Shown here: positions 33,436-40,942 of the stretch, in pieces
How positions within the stretch are numbered: the first letter of the stretch is position 1
Layout of the letters: the number at the start of each line of letters is the position of its first letter
From: an uncultured Oribacterium sp.
GTDB lineage: Bacteria; Bacillota; Clostridia; Lachnospirales; Lachnospiraceae
Length of the DNA: 59,306 nucleotides
Direction: 5' to 3'
Assembly (NCBI GenBank): GCA_946413525.1
Contig: CAMKKZ010000023.1
Coordinates: 1 to 59,306, forward strand
Translations under genes and position numbers: made by a program
The notes under the pieces: generated by a model
Told to the model about the DNA's origin: nothing
Database searches by the model: none
What the model saw: only the letters and a program-made list of their open reading frames with translations

Positions 33436-34561
33436 TTGCTTCCTCCATCGCCTGATCCAGCCGGAGCTGTTCCGCAAGCTGGCTCTTCTCCCTCCGTTTC
33501 TTTGTCTCATACATAACAAGTGCCACGGTAATGACAGCGTAAGAGACAAAAACCCTGAAATATTCGCCAATCATGGAATCTCCTGTAATCGCCGCGCCTG
33601 CCGAAGGGGCCACGATGAACATCAGATGGAACAGCGTGACGCCGAGAAAAACATTGCCGATGGTCGCCTTGTCCACGGAAGCCCCGCCCACCAGCAGCGC
33701 CGCGATACAGAACATGCCGATCTGAGAATGCGAGCTGTAGGTCGAAAGGTTACCCATGTTCTGAAGGTAGATCACCATGCCGAAGCCCGCCAGCACGGTG
33801 GACATGATGATGGAAATGATTCGTGTCCTTTCCACATTAATGCCCGCGTCCCTGGCAACGGCCATGTCCTGGCCGACAGCCCGCATGTCCTGCCCCAGCT
33901 TCGTCCTCCGGAACCATATGATGAACACGCAGAGCAATGCCACCAGCAGGAAGGTCGCCACGGGGATCCGGACGCCCTTGATGCTCAGCGGGATCAGATT
34001 GTCCAGCTTCTGCCTCATATTGATAAGGCTGACCGTGTTCCGGATGCCATAGCCCCTGGGAAGCTTGATAGAAGAATGCTTGATAGGGATGACCGAGCCC
34101 ATCATGTAGAGCACCACAAGCTGGTAAATTCCGTTAATGAAGTAGCTGATAATGTAGCTGGTCACCATCTCCCTTCCCTTGGCCATGTTCAGAATCTTGC
34201 CGCAAATCAGCCCAAGCATCGTAGAAATGGGGATGGATATGATCATGGCAAGGATCATGCCCGGAATGCCGAATATCTGCCAGTCGGAGGCCAGAATCAG
34301 GCCGATCTCCCCGGCCATCGCGCCAAGCGTCATGCCGAAATTCAGACCCATGCCCGCCATGATAGGGATAAGGAGACTTAAAATCAAAAATGTATTCCTG
34401 CCCATCCGGTTCACGATCTCGTTCATCAGGTAATTCGGCGAAAAACCGGAGATAGGGATGCAGAAGGCGCAGATCAATACAAACATGATCGGGACGGAGT
34501 TTGCCATCAGGAGACTTGCCGCCCTGCTCCCCGCCCCCTTTTTCATCTTGCTGTTTTTCAT
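33425..34561 (-). CDS. ABC transporter permease (BPD_transp_2 type)
   Basis: 378 aa, about nine to ten hydrophobic segments. GMGLNFGMTLGAMAGEIGLI, GILLGGASV-like ALLVGGASVDKATIGNVFLG and RRTKLGQDMRAVGQDMAVAR (the cytosolic EAA-like loop) fit the branched-chain amino acid/sugar/nucleoside permease class (PF02653). It pairs with the next permease upstream, overlapping its end by 4 nt, to form a heterodimeric channel. It ends in a charged tail with KKRREKSQ. Substrate not readable. Confidence 0.9.
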   Translation of the reverse strand: MKNSKMKKGAGSRAASLLMANSVPIMFVLICAFCIPISGFSPNYLMNEIVNRMGRNTFLILSLLIPIMAGMGLNFGMTLGAMAGEIGLILASDWQIFGIPGMILAMIISIPISTMLGLICGKILNMAKGREMVTSYIISYFINGIYQLVVLYMMGSVIPIKHSSIKLPRGYGIRNTVSLINMRQKLDNLIPLSIKGVRIPVATFLLVALLCVFIIWFRRTKLGQDMRAVGQDMAVARDAGINVERTRIISIIMSTVLAGFGMVIYLQNMGNLSTYSSHSQIGMFCIAALLVGGASVDKATIGNVFLGVTLFHLMFIVAPSAGAAITGDSMIGEYFRVFVSYAVITVALVMYETKKRREKSQLAEQLRLDQAMEEANEK

Positions 34562-35637
34562 CTTGTTCCCTCCGTCTTTCTCGTCAGGGCGTACAGGATC
34601 ATGCCATTGGAAACAATTATCCTGATGACCTCGCTCATGTCCATATGGATCATATTGTTCATCACAGTCGGCGTCATAGTGACGATTCCCTGAAAAAGGA
34701 AGGTTCCGATGATGACATTCGCAATGGAAGCCTTGTTCACCGAAGCGCCGCCGATCAGTATGGCGGACACGGCGGGAAGCGCCATGTTGAAGGGCGCCAT
34801 GTAAAGCTGAATAAAGCCAAAGCCCTGCTCATAAACCAGGATGCCCACGGCCGCGATCCAGGTTGACATGATGACGGAAAGCATGCGGATCTTGTCCACG
34901 TTGATGCCCGCCGCCCTCGCGAAGACCGGGTTCGAGCCCACCGCCGTCATGGCCGTTCCCGTTTTCGTATGGAGAAAGGCCCACATCAAAAACGCCAATA
35001 GCCCGAAGAAAAGCAGTGTTCCGACAGGGATTGAAAGATTCCCTGCCTGGATCCGAAGGAAGCCGGCCAGTGCCTGGTCATAATATCCCTCGAGAGAAAT
35101 CGTGGTACGAAGCCCCTTTCCAGCAAGTCCCCATACCATGTTGGGGCTTGAATAAGGCAGAAGGAGCCACATCATGCACATGAATGCCACTGCGGAAAAG
35201 CCCACATAGGTGGCGATCATCATTTCCCCGCCCTTGATCCTGTTCAGGAGCCATCCGTAAAAGGTTCCCAGTACCAGGGCGAAGGGCGTCGCCAGCAGGA
35301 TGGCCATGAAGAAGCTGAAAGCCCCGGTGAAGCCCAGCTCTATGGAAAGCGTGGCGCCCAGGAGTCCGGAGATGATGCCCAGCGGCAGGCCGAAATTCAG
35401 GCCGCAGCCGGAATGCACCATGGGGACCATGGCAAGGACGAGCACCGCGTTCCAACTGAAACGGTTAATCGTATTGGATATCTGGGTGGGAAGATCCGCA
35501 CCCACCATCGGAGCCATTACAAAAAGCAGCAGGAGGAACCCGGCTATGATCAGCCTGGGGAGCCCGAAGCTCTGCAACATGGACTGCAGGCGGCCTTTCT
35601 TTTGCGCCGCCCCTTTGTTCTTCTCGTTCATCCGCAC
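34558..35637 (-). CDS. ABC transporter permease (BPD_transp_2 type)
   Basis: 359 aa, multi-spanning. VHSGCGLNFGLPLGIISGLL mirrors the partner permease, and AFLHTKTGTAMTAVGSNPVF is the cytosolic coupling segment; ILIGGASVNKASIANVIIG is the conserved late motif. It starts 3 nt after the ATPase stop, and its last codon overlaps the partner permease start. Together they form the membrane part of a DUF3798-type importer. Confidence 0.9.
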   Translation of the reverse strand: MRMNEKNKGAAQKKGRLQSMLQSFGLPRLIIAGFLLLLFVMAPMVGADLPTQISNTINRFSWNAVLVLAMVPMVHSGCGLNFGLPLGIISGLLGATLSIELGFTGAFSFFMAILLATPFALVLGTFYGWLLNRIKGGEMMIATYVGFSAVAFMCMMWLLLPYSSPNMVWGLAGKGLRTTISLEGYYDQALAGFLRIQAGNLSIPVGTLLFFGLLAFLMWAFLHTKTGTAMTAVGSNPVFARAAGINVDKIRMLSVIMSTWIAAVGILVYEQGFGFIQLYMAPFNMALPAVSAILIGGASVNKASIANVIIGTFLFQGIVTMTPTVMNNMIHMDMSEVIRIIVSNGMILYALTRKTEGTR

Positions 35638-35640
35638 CCC

Positions 35641-37251
35641 CTACTTTACTTTTGAAACCATCAGGCTGCCGAATTCCTCAGAGGAAGACTGCGCCGGAAG
35701 TATCCCGGCAATCCTCCCTCCCGAAACGATGGCGATCCTGTCGCAGGTCTGACGAAGCTCCTCCAGCTCAGAAGAGATCATGACCACGGTAACGCCGTTT
35801 TCCCGGTTAAATTTTTTCAGCGCGTTCAGCACCAGGGCTTTCGCGCCCACATCAATGCCCCTTGTCGGCTCCGAAACAAAGAGGAACCTTGGGGAAAGCG
35901 CGAATGCCTTCGCAAGGCAGATCTTCTGCTGGTTCCCCCCGGACAGCTCCCGGGCGCTCTGACGGGAGCTCGTACATTTAATGGCAAGCTCCTCGATGTA
36001 CTTTGTCGTCACCTCGCGGATCGCGTCCTCGTCTCTCCAGCTTACCAGCCCGCCAAGGTACTTCTTCAGGAACTTTCCCTGTGTCTGCATGGCCGGGAAG
36101 GCGACGTTCCATTCTAATGATTCATCCAGAAGGAGACCCACGCCCCTCCGGTCCTCCGAAACAAAGGCAAGGCTTGCGTCAAGACAGCTCCTCGGTGAAT
36201 TCAAAGGGATCCTGTTTCCGGCGAACTCCACCTCGCCGCCGGCCTCGTACAGCCCCATAATGCCGTTGGGAATGCCGAGCTTTCCCTGTCCGGCGAGGCC
36301 CCCTATGCCGAGGATCTCCCCTTCCTCCACATCCAGGCTCACGTTCCTGACCGTTTCTCCCGGCATATCCACCCACAATTTTCGGATGGACATGATCACA
36401 TTTTTCTTTCCACTGCCGGAATCCTGCTCTTTCCCGGCCTCCCCGACGTCCTCAGACTGCTCTTTGACCTGCCGTCCCACCATCCATTTCGTGATTTCCG
36501 GCACGCTGGTCTCCCGGGCGGGCACATCCTTCACGACATAGCCGTCCCGCATGACGACCACCTTGTTGCATACGGACAGGATTTCATGCAGACGGTGGGT
36601 AATGAAAATGACCGCGATACCCTGCTTCGACATGTTCCGGATGGAATCCAGCAGGGATTCCGCCTCGTGCTCTGTCAGCACGGCCGTCGGCTCGTCCAGA
36701 ATCAGAAGGCGGAGCTTTTGTTTGCTCAGCTCCCTGGCAATCTCCGTAAACTGCTTATGCCCGACCGGCATTTCATTCACGACCATATCCTTTTCGATAT
36801 GAACGCCCATTTTCTGAATGGCCGCGTCCGCCGAGCGTCCAATCTCTTTATAATCCAGCGTATCCAGCCGGTCCCCGAAAATCTCGGATATGAAATTCCC
36901 CTTCTTCGGCTCCCTGTTAAGCAGTATGTTCTCCGCGGCAGTAAAGCCCGGAATCAGGGAGAATTCCTGGTGAACCATGCCGATGCCCTCATGAATGGCA
37001 TCAAAGGGAGTCTGGAAATTGACCTTCTTCCCTCCAAGCAGGATGTCACCCCCGTAACCGCCTGTTTCCCGGATGACGTCCATGCCGAAAAGTATCTTCA
37101 TCAGCGTGGATTTGCCTGCTCCGTTTTCCCCGACAAGGCCCAACACCTCCCCCTCTCCCAGGGAGAAATTGATGTCTGTCAGAACCTGATTGCCGAAGAA
37201 GTCCTTCTTTATATTCTTAAATTCCAGCAAAGGGGTATTACCCTTGTCCAT
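35641..37251 (-). CDS. Two-domain sugar/nucleoside-type ABC ATPase
   Basis: 536 aa with two tandem nucleotide-binding domains as in RbsA/MglA/NupO. Domain 1 has Walker A GENGAGKSTLMKIL, FSLIPG Q-loop region, LSKQKLRLLILDEPTAVLTE (Walker B). Domain 2 has a degenerate Walker A (GGLAGQGKLG), signature LSGGNQQKICLAKAF and FVSEPTRGIDVG. The degenerate second site is common in this class. It powers the two permeases downstream. Start ATG 37251 follows AGGAGG. Confidence 0.92.
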   Translation of the reverse strand: MDKGNTPLLEFKNIKKDFFGNQVLTDINFSLGEGEVLGLVGENGAGKSTLMKILFGMDVIRETGGYGGDILLGGKKVNFQTPFDAIHEGIGMVHQEFSLIPGFTAAENILLNREPKKGNFISEIFGDRLDTLDYKEIGRSADAAIQKMGVHIEKDMVVNEMPVGHKQFTEIARELSKQKLRLLILDEPTAVLTEHEAESLLDSIRNMSKQGIAVIFITHRLHEILSVCNKVVVMRDGYVVKDVPARETSVPEITKWMVGRQVKEQSEDVGEAGKEQDSGSGKKNVIMSIRKLWVDMPGETVRNVSLDVEEGEILGIGGLAGQGKLGIPNGIMGLYEAGGEVEFAGNRIPLNSPRSCLDASLAFVSEDRRGVGLLLDESLEWNVAFPAMQTQGKFLKKYLGGLVSWRDEDAIREVTTKYIEELAIKCTSSRQSARELSGGNQQKICLAKAFALSPRFLFVSEPTRGIDVGAKALVLNALKKFNRENGVTVVMISSELEELRQTCDRIAIVSGGRIAGILPAQSSSEEFGSLMVSKVK

Positions 37252-37381
37252 ACATACAGTTCCTCCTGCCGCTTTTCCTCTTGTTCCTCAGCGCCCCGTG
37301 AGGCGCGCTTCCTTTTAGTAATAGAAAGGGGGGAGGCAAGCAAAGCCTCCTCCCCCCTGAGATTCAAAGTCCACTATATCC

Positions 37382-38722
37382 TTACTTTATTGTAAAGAAC
37401 TTCTCCGGAACTTCAACTTCCGTGGACCCCATATAATGCCCGGGATCTCCCATGATATAGGTATCCTGGTAAATCAGGAAAGTGTTGTCTGCCTTGACGC
37501 CGGTATCCGCGTTGGTATAGTTGGAGCCGTTCCAGTTGGCGCCCGGTGAAAATACGCCGTAAGCCTTGGAAATATCGTCAATATCCTCCAGCTCGCTCTC
37601 ACCGTTAATCACGTTCATGGCGTGCTGTGCAAGACCTGCGGAAACAGTATAGCCATAGGAATAAGCCCAGGTGCCGAAACGGCCGGCGCCGCCCTTCTCA
37701 TTTACGGCTTCCTCAACCTTCGCGAGAATCTTCTCAAAATCGCCGGCTTCCTCGGTAAGGTCAAGGCCAAGGGCCCCGGGATAACCCATCAGAGGGGACG
37801 GAAGGTCTGCTTCGATGAAATAGCCGCCATACTCAAGGAGCTGCTTCAGAAGCGGCTCGGTATGCGCGTCGTTGGTGCAGAAGTATGCCGTTTCCTTGCC
37901 ATACTTTTCAACCCACTCAGGAACCTTCTCCAGAATGTATGCCTGCGCTCCGGCCACGCCCACATCAGATGTCGGATCCGGTGCCGTCTCCAGGACAAAG
38001 TCCATGCCGAAATCCTTGCAGGCTTCCTGCATGATGGCCACACGGCGGCTCATGGTCTCATAAGACATATGACGAGGGAAAGAAATATGCACAAAGGACT
38101 TGCAGCCCAGCTCATGCGCGGTGCGGATAATGAGATAGCCCCTGGCAACGAAGTCATTATTGACTACCAGGTCAGCCGCGCTTCCGATCTCCGGAAGATC
38201 CTCATGGGACTCGCCCGCGATGCAGATAATGTCAGGCCTGCGCTCCTTGATCTGGCGGAAGGCTTCCGTTGTTCCGGGGATTGCCTGGTTCACAATGATG
38301 GCTTTCATGTCCGGATCATCGGACAGACCCACGATCCTCTGAATCGTCGTCTCCAGCTCCTCGGTGAAATTATCCGGATAAATAGCAAGCTTCACGCGAT
38401 CCTCGCCGTACATTTCCTGGAATGCCTCGGCGCCCCTGCGGTCGTCTTCAGACTGGGAAACGGATCCGGTCACGATGCCGATATGGAAATCTCCGCCATC
38501 GGCGCCCTCTTCCTTCTCCTCACCGGCCTCTTCTGCTTTTTCCTCGCCGGCCTCTTCCTTCTTCTCTTCGCCAGCTTCCTCAGCCTTAGCCGTCGTCTCT
38601 TCAGCCTTTGTGGTCTCTGCCTTTGTCTCCGCAGTTTCTATCGTTGCCCCACCGGAACCTCCGCAGGCAGCAAGGGAAAGAGCCATGGCCATGGCCAGAA
38701 CGAAACTGATTGTTTTTCTCAT
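37382..38722 (-). CDS. DUF3798 substrate-binding lipoprotein
   Basis: 446 aa from ATG 38722 (GGGAGGAAAC site). The lipobox is LSLAACGG, so it is membrane-anchored and extracytoplasmic. After it comes a ~60-residue low-complexity linker with four EEAGEEK-type repeats. The body (FHIGIVTGSVSQSEDDRRGA, FTEELETTIQRI, FCTNDAHTEPLL) matches DUF3798 (PF12683), a periplasmic-binding-fold family of unknown ligand. First gene of the transporter operon. A ~130-nt gap with a likely terminator separates it from the ATPase. Confidence 0.9.
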   Translation of the reverse strand: MRKTISFVLAMAMALSLAACGGSGGATIETAETKAETTKAEETTAKAEEAGEEKKEEAGEEKAEEAGEEKEEGADGGDFHIGIVTGSVSQSEDDRRGAEAFQEMYGEDRVKLAIYPDNFTEELETTIQRIVGLSDDPDMKAIIVNQAIPGTTEAFRQIKERRPDIICIAGESHEDLPEIGSAADLVVNNDFVARGYLIIRTAHELGCKSFVHISFPRHMSYETMSRRVAIMQEACKDFGMDFVLETAPDPTSDVGVAGAQAYILEKVPEWVEKYGKETAYFCTNDAHTEPLLKQLLEYGGYFIEADLPSPLMGYPGALGLDLTEEAGDFEKILAKVEEAVNEKGGAGRFGTWAYSYGYTVSAGLAQHAMNVINGESELEDIDDISKAYGVFSPGANWNGSNYTNADTGVKADNTFLIYQDTYIMGDPGHYMGSTEVEVPEKFFTIK

Positions 38723-38880
38723 GTCGTTTCCTCCCAACAAAACCCGTGCGCGGCCAATCCGCGCGCGGCTAACTCTAAAACATCGCTATTATATGAAATA
38801 ATTTCATCGCAGTCAATCACCCACTTGCCATCCTTTACATTTTCTTTTATTTCCTTATGCTTTTTTTACTTTGCTTAAAT

Positions 38881-39082
38881 TTTTCCACCTGTACGGTTGC
38901 CATCCAAAGCGATATTTTGATACGGTTTACCGTAATCAAAATATCGCTTTGGATGAGCAACCTACCCCTAAATGAGCAAAACGATTTGCGAAGCAAATCT
39001 TTAAGCACGCGAAGCGGGCGGTTTTGCGAATTTAGGGGTATTCAGAATGGCCTTTGGACCATTCAACCGTACAGGTGGAAAA
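38881..39082. mobile_element. 202-bp MITE-like element with perfect 19-bp terminal inverted repeats
   Basis: TTTTCCACCTGTACGGTTG (38881-38899) and its perfect complement (39064-39082) bound the element. Inside are a near-perfect ~26-bp hairpin (arms CATCCAAAGCGATATTTTGA, 38901-38955) and a second palindrome with arms ACCCCTAAAT...CAAAAC and GTTTTGC..ATTTAGGGGT (38963-39040). No coding frame. It interrupts an AAA-ATPase-like gene start. Confidence 0.8.
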
Positions 39083-39142
39083 GTTTTGTCCTTCGATAAG
39101 CTTTGCGTAATCCTGTACGCCGATCGCAACCGTTTTTGCCAT
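39032..39142 (-). pseudogene. Truncated AAA-ATPase-like gene, cut by the MITE
   Basis: ATG 39142 is preceded by CGGAGGAAG and encodes MAKTVAIGVQDYAKLIEGQN, the typical opening of AAA-ATPase_like (PF09820) proteins. Where relatives continue with a (Y)FYVDKT-type motif, the frame runs into the MITE terminus (FSTCTVEW) and stops at 39032. No continuation of the gene was found beyond the element. It is a paralogue of the gene at the window's left edge. Confidence 0.7.
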
Positions 39143-39218
39143 AACAGCTTCCTCCGTTTTAAAACCTCCTGCCGTGCCTTTATTTTACACAACAGGAGGT
39201 CTATTTACAATCAAAATT

Positions 39219-39360
39219 CGTAACTGTTCAGTCAAGCTGAACAGTTACGCCTCGGGCGTGGCGCTTACGCGCATTCCAAGTACGCCCGAGGCCTGCTTTT
39301 CGATGCTTTCATACGCTCCTCGCGGCAAGCGTGAGGAGCTAACTGAATAGTTGCGAAATT
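39219..39360. repeat. Palindromic element, family 'C' copy 3
   Basis: Left end GTAACTGTTCAG and right end CTGAATAGTTGC are inverted. Internal stems: CTGTTCAG/CTGAACAG, CCTCGGGCGT/ACGCCCGAGG, GCTCCTCGC/GCGTGAGGAGC. It abuts the stop of the downstream minus-strand gene and may form its terminator. Confidence 0.7.
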
Positions 39361-39361
39361 T

Positions 39362-40570
39362 TCAAATCTCCGGATCTTCCAGTTTCGCGAGCAGCCGCTC
39401 CCTGTAATCCTCCGGCATCTCCATTTCCTCAATCAGCATCCTCAGATGGTTTCTGAGGGATGACGGCATGAGGGAAAGATCCATCTCATCCATGTCCAGA
39501 ATGCTTTCCAGCATTTCCTCGTCAAAGCCCTCATCCCCCTCCAGATGTTCATAAAGGACAGACTCCGCCTCATCCAGCGCCGGCATTTCCCCATCATAAA
39601 TGCTGATTTTCACGCCCGTTCTCTCACAGAAATCCTTCAGAACGGCGTACGTTCTTTCATCCCTGCAAAGAACCTCTCTGGGACAGCTTCCGTGCTCTGT
39701 CCACGTCTCCGCAAAAGCCTGCAATATCGCCTGGGGATTCTCATCCGCATTTTCTTCTGTCGTAATCGGCAGAATATAAAAGGATTCCCTTTCCGCTGCC
39801 AAAAGCACCAGTGGAAAATAAGGAGGCCCTTCCATGTCCAATTGCACGGGAACGGACATACGTACAAGCCCGAGCTCCCATACCCCGGACTTCATCAGCC
39901 TTTTCACCGAGGCAATTGCAATGTCATTCATTGCGCGTACGTATTCATAGCTTTCCTTCTGTTCCGGAGGCAGAGCTGTCATGCCGATGCTGATAAGCTT
40001 TCCATCCTTCACTTCAAATAAGGGAACCTCATCGCTGCCCGGAAAAATGGCGGAAATTTCCAATTCCCAGGGCTTTTTGTTTTGGAGAATCTCTGCCATT
40101 AATACGGAAGCCTCCAAAGCCTCATGGATTGCCTTCTCCTCTGCGGGATTGACAACGCCCCATGGCGAATAATTCGGCTCAAATCTGACAAATTGAGGAT
40201 ACGCCTTCCTGCCGGTAAGCTTGATTCCATTCCTTGCGGCGTAAGAACGGACCTCCTCCACTTCCTCAGGACTGAGCCCCTCCTTGTCCTCCAGAACCAT
40301 ATGAATGCATCGCTGCTGCAGCAATGTCTCATTTTCTCTAAAATAATCTCCGTTTACCTGTTCATATCCGATTGTCTTCCAATAGCTCTGAAACCAGTCG
40401 CCCAGGTAAATGCCCAAGCCACGGTAATCGGCATTCTTCCCCATGACACAAAGAAAGGCTATTTCCCCACTTTCGAGCCGTATGCCAAAAATTTCGTCAG
40501 AGCCCAGTTTCTTCCATAACTTGCTGTTTTTAAATCGGAACGCCGCCCCGTAAAGATCATCTCTGGTCAA
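39362..40570 (-). CDS. DUF7309/DUF6930-like protein
   Basis: 402 aa if it starts at TTG 40570, which follows AAGGAGGAGG; the longer open frame reads into a MITE and is rejected. The N-terminal LYGAAFRFKNSKLWKKLGSD with IFGIRLESGEIAFLCVMG resembles DUF7309. The C-terminal PREVLCRDERTYAVLKDFCE region resembles DUF6930. These names are from memory. The tail (~345-400) is acidic and helical. No signal or membrane segment. Function unknown. Confidence 0.68.
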   Translation of the reverse strand: MTRDDLYGAAFRFKNSKLWKKLGSDEIFGIRLESGEIAFLCVMGKNADYRGLGIYLGDWFQSYWKTIGYEQVNGDYFRENETLLQQRCIHMVLEDKEGLSPEEVEEVRSYAARNGIKLTGRKAYPQFVRFEPNYSPWGVVNPAEEKAIHEALEASVLMAEILQNKKPWELEISAIFPGSDEVPLFEVKDGKLISIGMTALPPEQKESYEYVRAMNDIAIASVKRLMKSGVWELGLVRMSVPVQLDMEGPPYFPLVLLAAERESFYILPITTEENADENPQAILQAFAETWTEHGSCPREVLCRDERTYAVLKDFCERTGVKISIYDGEMPALDEAESVLYEHLEGDEGFDEEMLESILDMDEMDLSLMPSSLRNHLRMLIEEMEMPEDYRERLLAKLEDPEI

Positions 40571-40588
40571 TATCCTCCTCCTTATTTT

Positions 40589-40813
40589 GTAACTATTCAA
40601 CACCCTCTGGATTTCATAGAGTTCCAAATGGAAAGCTTGCTTTTCATTTGGAATTCTTTGAAATCCAGAAGGCAAACAAGGCGCGGAGCGCCTCTGAACG
40701 CGCGCATGAAGTCGCCGGAGACCGGGCACGCATTGGAGCCATACCTTGGAGCGCCTCTGAACACGCGCATGAAGTCGCCAAAGGCGACTGCGAACAGGGT
40801 GCTGAATAGTTAC
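40589..40813. mobile_element. MITE-like element, copy B (with internal duplication)
   Basis: Ends GTAACTATTCAACACCCTCT and AGGGTGCTGAATAGTTAC are inverted repeats of about 18 bp. The core matches copy A at 28144-28303, but the GCGCCTCTGAAC...CGCGCATGAAGTCGCC segment is present twice in tandem, making it 225 bp. It ends 19 nt upstream of the TTG start of the DUF7309-like gene, so it may carry that gene's promoter. Confidence 0.8.
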
Positions 40814-40831
40814 CTTGATTTTTCAACAAGT

Positions 40832-40910
40832 AACTGTTCAGTCAGGCTGAACAATTACGCCCCGGACGTGACACTTCCACTCCTTTCAGGCACGCCCAAA
40901 ATTACGCTTT
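40832..40910. repeat. Palindromic element, family 'C' copy 4 (partial)
   Basis: GTAACTGTTCAG-tcagg-CTGAACAATTAC, then CCCCGGACGTG, matching the left part of copy 3. It follows MITE B immediately. Lies beyond the stop of the NHLM ABC gene. Confidence 0.6.
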
Positions 40911-40942
40911 TTATGACGAAATCGTCCCTATGGGCTTTGATA

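Noticed and set aside
40571..40729. N-terminal extension of the DUF7309-like protein
   Set aside because: The extra residues are encoded by MITE copy B and share no family similarity. TTG 40570 has the ribosome site.
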